A stretch of DNA of 64,000 nucleotides from an uncultured Alphaproteobacteria bacterium (GTDB taxonomy: Bacteria; Pseudomonadota; Alphaproteobacteria; RF32; CAG-239): NCBI GenBank assembly GCA_934248075.1, contig CAKQKH010000001.1:113347-177346 (forward strand), written 5' to 3'. Position 1 is the first letter of the stretch. The number at the start of each line of letters is the position of its first letter. This document shows positions 58,259 through 64,000 of this stretch, piece by piece. Under the pieces are notes generated by a model that was not told the DNA's origin, did not search any database, and was given only the letters and a program-made list of their open reading frames with translations. The position numbers and the translations under genes are program-made.

Positions 58259-59655
58259 TTAAAACCGCTTTTCAACATTTCGGCCAGAACATCGGCTCCG
58301 GCATCTTGCGCATATTTAATGGCTAGTTCTCGATTCTTGTCGCCGTTTTCCTTGTTGCCGCGACGATAAGACGTCAGCGCTATATTGGCATAATCAATTG
58401 CCGCTCCGCACCAGCGTTCGTTTTGCATCTCGGCGCCCAGGGATTGCTGAAACAAACCTTCGGCACGGCGCAAATCTCCCTGACGAAGATAAATGATTCC
58501 CAACAGATTATACGCATTTGCGATATGAAAACAGCTTTTGTGTTGGGTTGCTTGAGTGATAATTTGTCGCAACATCTGTTCGGATTTTGAAAAATCGCCT
58601 TTTTCCAAATATGCGCGCGCGAGCAAAAATTCCATTTCTTGTTGCGCCGGTAGATTGTGTCGATTCTCATACAGTTTTCTCGCTTTGCCGGCGTAAGACG
58701 CAACGCTTCCCCATTGCTGTTGCGCCGCGGCAATTTGCGCTATAATATCATAACAAAGAGCTTCTCCGCGGTTTTCCTGATAATTGCCAAAAACTTTTAA
58801 TGCGGTTTTGGTTAGCTTTTCGGCCAAAGAGTATTTTTCATGAATTAGAGCGGTTAGGGCTTGTTGGTTAAGTATTTCCGCCACGCCGATATCATCGTCG
58901 GCTAATTCAAAAAGTTTTTTGGCCTGGCCAAAAAACTGCTCGGCTTCATCAAAACGCTCTTGCATAACCATCAACATTCCAAGATGTCCGTATGCTTCGG
59001 CCTGCTTGGCTTTGGCGCCGATAAATCCGAATAAGTCCGCCGCAGTTCTTAGCATAAAATCAGCCGTATCGGCTACGGCGCTGACCCGATATATGGTTCC
59101 GCTTAAAAGATACGTTTGGGCTTCTTCATAGGTTAATTTATGTTTCTGAAAGATTTTGGCGGCGGTCGTTGCTTGCTGTGATGCTGTTAGCAAATCTCCT
59201 TCTGCCAAAGCCACGCCGGCTTGTAAATAAGCGATTCTGGCTTGTTCAATTTTGTTTGCGGCAGATAGATTATCCACCAATTCACTCAGACTATTGGTTT
59301 CAGCGTTCAATAATAATTGCTCCGCCTTTTGCAGAGGTGAAAATGTACCTTTGCGGCCATAAATGCTCTTAAGCAGATTCGCCGTTTGTTTATCTAACAG
59401 CGCTGTCAATTTATTAATTTTGCCGTCCTTAATTTCTGCAAACAGCGGTTGCAATTTGCGTTTGGGCAATTTGTTGAGCGTTTTGGCCGCCTGATAAACC
59501 ACGCAAGAAGAATACCATTGGCTTTTGGGGTGTTTTTTGAGCAGATTGCGCTCTAAGATTTTTTGAATTGCCAGTTTGCGCAAGTGGCGGTTATATCCGA
59601 TTAATAGCGCCAACGGAGCCGCCACAACCAAAGAAACTATCAGTAAATATTCCAT
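58252..59655 (-). CDS. TPR-repeat membrane-anchored protein
   Basis: A 467-aa protein with an N-terminal membrane helix (Y-L-L-I-V-S-L-V-V-A-A-P-L-A-L-L-I) and a solenoid of tetratricopeptide-like repeats. Typical units are A-E-A-Y-G-H-L-G-M-L-M-V-M-Q-E-R-F-D-E-A-E and A-N-A-Y-N-L-L-G-I-I-Y-L-R-Q-G-D-L. About eight units can be read between residues 135 and 445. It should be a protein-binding scaffold; the partner is unknown. It overlaps the degenerate EEP gene at its 3' end. Confidence 0.8.
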   Translation of the reverse strand: MEYLLIVSLVVAAPLALLIGYNRHLRKLAIQKILERNLLKKHPKSQWYSSCVVYQAAKTLNKLPKRKLQPLFAEIKDGKINKLTALLDKQTANLLKSIYGRKGTFSPLQKAEQLLLNAETNSLSELVDNLSAANKIEQARIAYLQAGVALAEGDLLTASQQATTAAKIFQKHKLTYEEAQTYLLSGTIYRVSAVADTADFMLRTAADLFGFIGAKAKQAEAYGHLGMLMVMQERFDEAEQFFGQAKKLFELADDDIGVAEILNQQALTALIHEKYSLAEKLTKTALKVFGNYQENRGEALCYDIIAQIAAAQQQWGSVASYAGKARKLYENRHNLPAQQEMEFLLARAYLEKGDFSKSEQMLRQIITQATQHKSCFHIANAYNLLGIIYLRQGDLRRAEGLFQQSLGAEMQNERWCGAAIDYANIALTSYRRGNKENGDKNRELAIKYAQDAGADVLAEMLKSGFNQ

Positions 59656-59746
59656 AAAATTAGCTTTTCTTTACTCAATGTTAGCTTTTATTCAATTATG
59701 ATAAATCATAACTTATCTCTAATTCGTTGTATAGGAATTTTTTATT

Positions 59747-62191
59747 ATGAGCATTACCAGACTGAAATCAAAAGAGCTTTACACCAAATGCGATCCGCGA
59801 AAGTTCAAGTTTTCTACAACGGCCGAACTGGAAGAGCGGTTGTCGGCTCTGGGGCAGGATCGAGCCTTGAGCGCGGTTGAAATCGGTATTAATATTCAGT
59901 CTAAAGGTTATAATTTGTTTTGTTTGGGGCCTGAGGGTACCGGAAAAACCAGTTTGGTAAAGCGTGTGCTGGTGGAGGAGGCCAAAAAGCGCCCAACCCC
60001 CGATGACTGGGCTTATGTTTATAATTTTGATGAGCCGTATAAGCCTCATGCCATCAGTTTTCCGGCCGGTGCCGCCACAGAATTTGCTAAGGACGTGGAT
60101 AAGCTGATAGAGACTTTTTCTTCGGTTATTCCCTCAATCTTGGATAGTGAAGAATACAAAGCCAGCCTGAGCATTATCAATGAAAAATATAAGCAGTATA
60201 AAGAAAAATACATCAAAATGCTGCAAAAGAAAGCCAAGGGCAAAAGTGTTTCTTTGTTGCATATGCCGGTTGGTTTGGTAGTGGCTCCGGTCAAAAATGG
60301 CGAAGTTTTGAGTCCTGAAGCGTTTGAAGAACTGCCAGAAAATGAAAAAAAGAAATTGATTGAAGACCTCAATCAGATGCAGGAGGAAATTGAAAACACC
60401 GCTCAAGATATGCCGCAATGGGAAGAAAAACAGCGAAAAGAAAGCAATGACCTTCGGGAAAAATTCTTAAAAATCGCTGTTAAAAAGCCGATTGACGAAC
60501 TTCATGCCAAATATAAAGGACATCGTGGCGCTAATGAGTTTTTGAAGAGTATTCAAAAACATATTATAGCCAATATAGATGAATTTTTGCCGGTTCCAGA
60601 AGCCCCGATGACGGCTAATCCGGACGGCAATGCCGGCGATGACCCTCTGAGCGCGCTGTTTTCTAAATTCAAACAGCCTGAAGAAGATAAATATGCCAAA
60701 TTCAAGGTAAACGTGATTGTCAAACATGATCCCAACGCTGGCGCGCCGATTATTCATCTTGACCACCCTACACAAGGTAATTTAGTTGGTAAGGTTGAGC
60801 GGATTCAGCAGTATGGCGCATTGTTAACTGACTTTACGTTGATTAAAGCCGGCGCTCTGCACGATGCCAATGGCGGATTTTTGCTGATTGATGCTCGCAA
60901 GCTGCTGATCCAGCCATACGCATGGGATTCTCTTAAACGAGCGCTGGCTTCCAAAACCATTAAGATTGAAGCTCCAAGCGAAGAGACTACTTTTACGACA
61001 ATATCTCTTGATCCGGAGCCGATTCCTCTTAATGTTAAGGTAATTTTGACCGGAGACGAAGATTTATATGATATGCTCTCTGAGCGGGATCCGGATTTTT
61101 CGGATTTCTTTAAGGTTGAAGCCGATTTTGGCGTTTTAATGGATAGAACTCCGCAAAATGAAGTTGAATATGCCAAACTTATCGGTTCATTGTCTAAAAA
61201 GAAAAAACTGCGCTCCCTAAACAAACAGGCAGTTGCCAAGGTTATTGAATATTCTTCGCGTTTGGCCGAAAGCTCCGAAAAGCTGACCGCTCATATTGCC
61301 TCCATTGGAGATTTGCTGCGTGAGGCTGATTATTGGGCTCGCAAATCCAAAGCCAATCAGATTGGCAAAAACCACATTGAACAGGCCGTTGAAGCGCAAA
61401 TATATCGTTCTGATCGCATTAAACAAGCAATGCAAGAACAAATTGACAAGGGTACGATTCTCATTGACGTTGAGGGCGCCAAAGTCGGACAAATTAATGG
61501 TTTGGTAGTATATAATTTCTCGCGCAACAGCTTTGGCAAGCCGGCGCGGATTACCGCTCAGGCTCGAATTGGCAAAGGCGAGTTTATCAATGTAGAGCGT
61601 GAGATTGACATGAGCGGTCCGATTCACTCTAAAGGCGTGCTGATTCTGGAGAGTCTAATTGCCAATCGTTTTGCTAAATATTCGCCGTTGTCGCTTTCTG
61701 CCTCTATTGTCTTTGAGCAATCATATGGCGGAGTTGATGGCGACAGCGCTTCCTCTACCGAGTACTATTGTTTGATTTCCGCGATTACCGGACTGCCAAT
61801 TAAACAAAGTATTGCCGTAACCGGATCAATCAATCAGTTTGGCGAGATCCAACCGATTGGCGGCGTAAATGAAAAAATTGAAGGGTTCTTTGATGTTTGC
61901 GCTCATCATGGCTTGAATGGTGAACACGGTGTCATCATTCCGCGTACAAACGTAAAGGACTTGATGTTGCGTGAAGACGTCTTAAAGGCGGTTGACGAAG
62001 GACGATTCCATGTATGGGCTGTTGATACGGTTGATGACGGCATAGAGATTCTTACCGGAATAAAAGCGGGCTGCATGGACAAACATGGTCGTTATCCCAA
62101 AGGCAGTGTTAACCACAAAGTTCAAGAAAGTCTGGAGTACTACTACAAACAATACGCCAAATATGCCAAAGAAACTCATGGCTGTATGTAA
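59747..62191 (+). CDS. Lon-type AAA+ protease (LonB-like/AAA_32 family)
   Basis: An 814-aa ATP-dependent protease. Walker A G-P-E-G-T-G-K-T-S lies near residue 63. A long coiled/helical insertion follows (about 150-280). The C-terminal Lon protease domain has catalytic Ser in D-G-D-S-A-S-S-T near 666 and Lys in G-G-V-N-E-K-I-E-G near 708. It lacks the N-terminal substrate domain of LonA and matches the bacterial LonB-like/YcbZ group. Substrates are unknown. A terminator follows. Confidence 0.93.
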   Translation: MSITRLKSKELYTKCDPRKFKFSTTAELEERLSALGQDRALSAVEIGINIQSKGYNLFCLGPEGTGKTSLVKRVLVEEAKKRPTPDDWAYVYNFDEPYKPHAISFPAGAATEFAKDVDKLIETFSSVIPSILDSEEYKASLSIINEKYKQYKEKYIKMLQKKAKGKSVSLLHMPVGLVVAPVKNGEVLSPEAFEELPENEKKKLIEDLNQMQEEIENTAQDMPQWEEKQRKESNDLREKFLKIAVKKPIDELHAKYKGHRGANEFLKSIQKHIIANIDEFLPVPEAPMTANPDGNAGDDPLSALFSKFKQPEEDKYAKFKVNVIVKHDPNAGAPIIHLDHPTQGNLVGKVERIQQYGALLTDFTLIKAGALHDANGGFLLIDARKLLIQPYAWDSLKRALASKTIKIEAPSEETTFTTISLDPEPIPLNVKVILTGDEDLYDMLSERDPDFSDFFKVEADFGVLMDRTPQNEVEYAKLIGSLSKKKKLRSLNKQAVAKVIEYSSRLAESSEKLTAHIASIGDLLREADYWARKSKANQIGKNHIEQAVEAQIYRSDRIKQAMQEQIDKGTILIDVEGAKVGQINGLVVYNFSRNSFGKPARITAQARIGKGEFINVEREIDMSGPIHSKGVLILESLIANRFAKYSPLSLSASIVFEQSYGGVDGDSASSTEYYCLISAITGLPIKQSIAVTGSINQFGEIQPIGGVNEKIEGFFDVCAHHGLNGEHGVIIPRTNVKDLMLREDVLKAVDEGRFHVWAVDTVDDGIEILTGIKAGCMDKHGRYPKGSVNHKVQESLEYYYKQYAKYAKETHGCM

Positions 62192-62207
62192 GTCGTGCCT
62201 GTTTGGT

Positions 62208-62237
62208 AAAGCCGCTCTTTGCGAGCGGCTTTTTTTA
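62208..62237 (+). terminator. Terminator of the Lon-type protease gene
   Basis: AGCCGCTC / GAGCGGCT hairpin with a TTTTTTT run. Confidence 0.9.
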
Positions 62238-62252
62238 TAAGAGTTTTTGGCA

Positions 62253-62284
62253 ACAAAAAAACCGCCTGCAACAGGCGGTTTTAA
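62253..62284 (-). terminator. Terminator of the downstream lipoprotein gene
   Basis: ACCGCCTG-CAA-CAGGCGGT hairpin with a T-run on the minus strand. Confidence 0.9.
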
Positions 62285-62298
62285 AAAGTGTACTTTAA

Positions 62299-63387
62299 TT
62301 AGCGGACAAATATCTGCACTTCAGATGATGTGCCGGATCCGCTCTTGGCTGAAAGATTAATACGATCAGCGCCAACGCCCATATCAATCATATCCTGAAA
62401 GATTTGTGTGGCGTTGTTTTTGGCAACGGCAGAAGCGCCGCCGGCTGGGCTAACCGCCACAACGTCAAAGATTACATTGGGCTTTTTAGCCTGAGCGCTG
62501 GCAACAGCTTGTTTTAAACCGTCTTTATATTTAACTCCGGCCTTGTTGAATTTGGCTACAAACAGAGGAGAACTGCTGCTGACGGCAGAGTTAGCGCCAA
62601 AACGAGCGGTATTTTGGTTGTAGCTCATTGGCACATTATTCACGCCAAAACTACCGGTTTTGATTGCCGAACTGAGATTGACAATCGTGTCATTGGCGGT
62701 GTTAACATACTGTTTCTGACGAGTGATATCACTGTTAACCTCATTCAAAAGGCTGTTCATCAGAACAGAAGTCTGGCTGGCCTCGTTTTCCAATACATGC
62801 AACTGGCGGTGGTCTTCATCAACGGCGCCGGAAATTGTGTAGGCGGCGCGGATGGCATCTACCAAATAATCGGTATTAGCAGTATCGGCGGCCACTTTGC
62901 CGGCCAACTGAGTAAGGGCGTTGGTGTTGGCATTCATAACCTGAATGTTGTTTTGTGCGCTTTCCAGCATAGTAAACATCTGCGGATTACCCGGAGTTGT
63001 TCCGACCTGAAGTTTAGCTTCAATCATGCCGGTTACTTTGTGGTACTGCAAAGCATTGTTGATTACGGAGGCTCTTATTTGCTGCAATTGAGTGTTGTTG
63101 GCACGGATAGAAGACTGCAGTTGGGTCAGCTCATTACGGAAAGTGACGACTTTTTGGCCGACAAAAGTTCCGGTGTTGCTGCCTTCAGAGATTTTTACCG
63201 GTTCAAAATTAGTTGAGCCGAGAGCCGGAACAACATTTTCTTCCCCTTCCGGAGCGGCAACAGCCATATTTTCTTGCTCATCAGAGCCGAACAAAGACGG
63301 GAACAATGCATCAGAAGAATATGCGCATCCGCTGATGATGAACATTGCAGCCATCGACAAAGACATTTTGATTGCAGATTTTGACAT
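62299..63387 (-). CDS. Outer-membrane-type lipoprotein, unknown function
   Basis: A 362-aa lipoprotein. The signal ends with the lipobox I-S-G-C-A; the start ATG 63387 has an AAGGTG site about 10 nt upstream (an ATG four codons earlier is less likely). The body is a long Gln/Asn/Thr-rich helical region (F-R-N-E-L-T-Q-L-Q-S-S-I, L-E-N-E-A-S-Q-T-S-V-L-M-N) suggesting coiled coil. The C-terminal 80 residues (N-V-I-F-D-V-V-A-V-S-P-A-G-G...D-R-I-N-L-S-A) resemble an OmpA-like or periplasmic binding fold. I do not recognise the family. Confidence 0.75.
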   Translation of the reverse strand: MSKSAIKMSLSMAAMFIISGCAYSSDALFPSLFGSDEQENMAVAAPEGEENVVPALGSTNFEPVKISEGSNTGTFVGQKVVTFRNELTQLQSSIRANNTQLQQIRASVINNALQYHKVTGMIEAKLQVGTTPGNPQMFTMLESAQNNIQVMNANTNALTQLAGKVAADTANTDYLVDAIRAAYTISGAVDEDHRQLHVLENEASQTSVLMNSLLNEVNSDITRQKQYVNTANDTIVNLSSAIKTGSFGVNNVPMSYNQNTARFGANSAVSSSSPLFVAKFNKAGVKYKDGLKQAVASAQAKKPNVIFDVVAVSPAGGASAVAKNNATQIFQDMIDMGVGADRINLSAKSGSGTSSEVQIFVR

Positions 63388-63559
63388 TGAATAAAGCACC
63401 TTTTATTAAAAAATACATACACTTAAGTTTTTTACACCATAAACAATTTTTGTAAAGGTATTTTTATTAAAACCAAGTGCGAAAGATAAACATTTTTGGT
63501 TAATTTTGAGTTTATCGGCAAATAGATTAAAATTCTTTTAAATTATTTTAAAATTTTGC

Positions 63560-63588
63560 TTGCAATTAAAATATAAGTGCTGTAATAA
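63560..63588 (+). promoter_or_regulatory. Promoter of tRNA-Arg
   Basis: TTGCAA (63560-63565), exactly 17 nt, TAATAA (63583-63588), 19 nt before the tRNA 5' end. Confidence 0.65.
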
Positions 63589-63607
63589 CTCTATCTGTTA
63601 AAACGAT

Positions 63608-63684
63608 GCGCCCGTAGCTCAATTGGATAGAGCATCTGACTACGGATCAGAAGGTTGTGAGTTCGAATCCCGCCGGGCGCGCCA
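63608..63684 (+). tRNA. tRNA-Arg (anticodon ACG)
   Basis: A 77-nt cloverleaf with encoded CCA. Acceptor GCGCCCG/CGGGCGC pairs perfectly. Anticodon stem TCTGA/TCAGA holds loop CTACGGA, so the anticodon is ACG (read as ICG). The T-stem GTGAG/CCCGC has an A-C mismatch and a T-G wobble, an unusual weakness. Confidence 0.92.
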
Positions 63685-63721
63685 TTAAAAAACCCTCCCT
63701 CGTGGAGGGTTTTTTAATGGC
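63681..63721 (+). terminator. Perfect 18-bp palindromic terminator of tRNA-Arg
   Basis: GCCATTAAAAAACCCTCC (63681-63698) is fully complementary to GGAGGGTTTTTTAATGGC (63704-63721), with loop CTCGT. The left arm includes the tRNA 3' GCCA end. Confidence 0.85.
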
Positions 63722-64000
63722 GGGGCATCGTCTGGGATTTGAACTCACAAAGAAAGTGAGTTCGGGCTGAACAAATAGGCAGACGGAGTATGCCGGTCAG
63801 CGCAGCTGAATTTGTGAAGCAGGCGGAGAGAGCTTGCGAACGGAGCCAATCTCGCCGTTGCCGCAGGCAATCTGGCAAGCACAATCTAAAACCCTCCCTC
63901 GTGGAGGGTTTTTTAATGGCGGTGCATCGTCTGGGATTTGAACTCACAAAGAAAGTGAGTTCGGGCTGAACAAATAGGCAGACGGAGTATGCCGGTCAGC
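63685..64000 (+). repeat. 199-bp tandem repeat downstream of tRNA-Arg, cut by the window end
   Basis: The block starting AACCCTCCCTCGTGGAGGGT at 63691 recurs at 63890. The second copy, up to base 64000, differs at one base (G to T) over 111 bp. Each unit holds the terminator hairpin, an inverted T-arm-like sequence (GTGAGTTCAAATCCC on the minus strand) and a GAACTCAC/GTGAGTTC hairpin. No supportable gene is seen. Confidence 0.85.

Noticed and set aside
63714..63947. Minus-strand open frame in the tRNA-Arg repeat
   Set aside because: It spans the tandem repeat junction and encodes a Cys/Arg-rich string with no recognisable family.

Overview
The window is a chromosomal segment of a Gram-negative, AT-leaning alphaproteobacterium. 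Evidence for the class: an IalB-family periplasmic protein, a short HPr kinase with an EIIA-Man/HPr pair, a lolA-xthA pair, a gpmI-envC-ctpA-deacetylase-rppH operon, and the run J-domain / mutM / enoyl-CoA hydratase / rpsT / dnaA. Many families look like those seen in host-associated Rhodospirillales-like gut lineages, but the species cannot be read from the sequence.

Layout. 1-10 kb: SRP RNA, an LpoA-like lipoprotein, rsmI-yraN, rlmN, cca, kdsB, a HAD phosphatase, two tRNA-Ala genes and parE. 10-19 kb: rpsB-tsf with structured leaders, an anchored nuclease-like protein, tsaE-hprK, mlaE-mlaF, radA, cvpA. 18.6-27 kb: the cell-envelope operon gpmI-envC-ctpA-deacetylase-rppH-unknown and PBP1A. 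27-36 kb: polA, gyrB, nadM-nadE, a porin and a response regulator. 36-42 kb: xthA-lolA, a small Cys-tailed protein, an orphan DNA methyltransferase coupled to a PTS phosphorelay (EIIA-Man, HPr), and an ABC exporter. 42-49 kb: replication cluster recF-dnaN-dnaA with rpsT, then a crotonase and mutM. 49-53 kb: an accessory island with one flagellin-like gene between dispersed repeats. 52.6-62 kb: poorly known membrane/TPR/PAS proteins, tsaB and a Lon-type AAA protease. 62-64 kb: a lipoprotein, tRNA-Arg and the start of a 199-bp tandem repeat.

Most of the window is core information processing (replication, translation, tRNA modification, DNA repair) plus envelope biogenesis. Genes are tightly packed, with 1-nt (TAATG) or 4-nt (ATGA/GTGA) overlaps showing translational coupling. 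The most unusual items are the flagellin-like protein whose variable region reads like a pectate-lyase-type beta-helix, the repeats around it, the tRNA-Arg-associated repeat, a structured rpsB leader and a large foldback in the dnaA upstream region, and several enzymes missing family-defining residues (PolA proofreading site, MutM zinc finger, an exonuclease/phosphatase-like protein, a PAS sensor without kinase domain).
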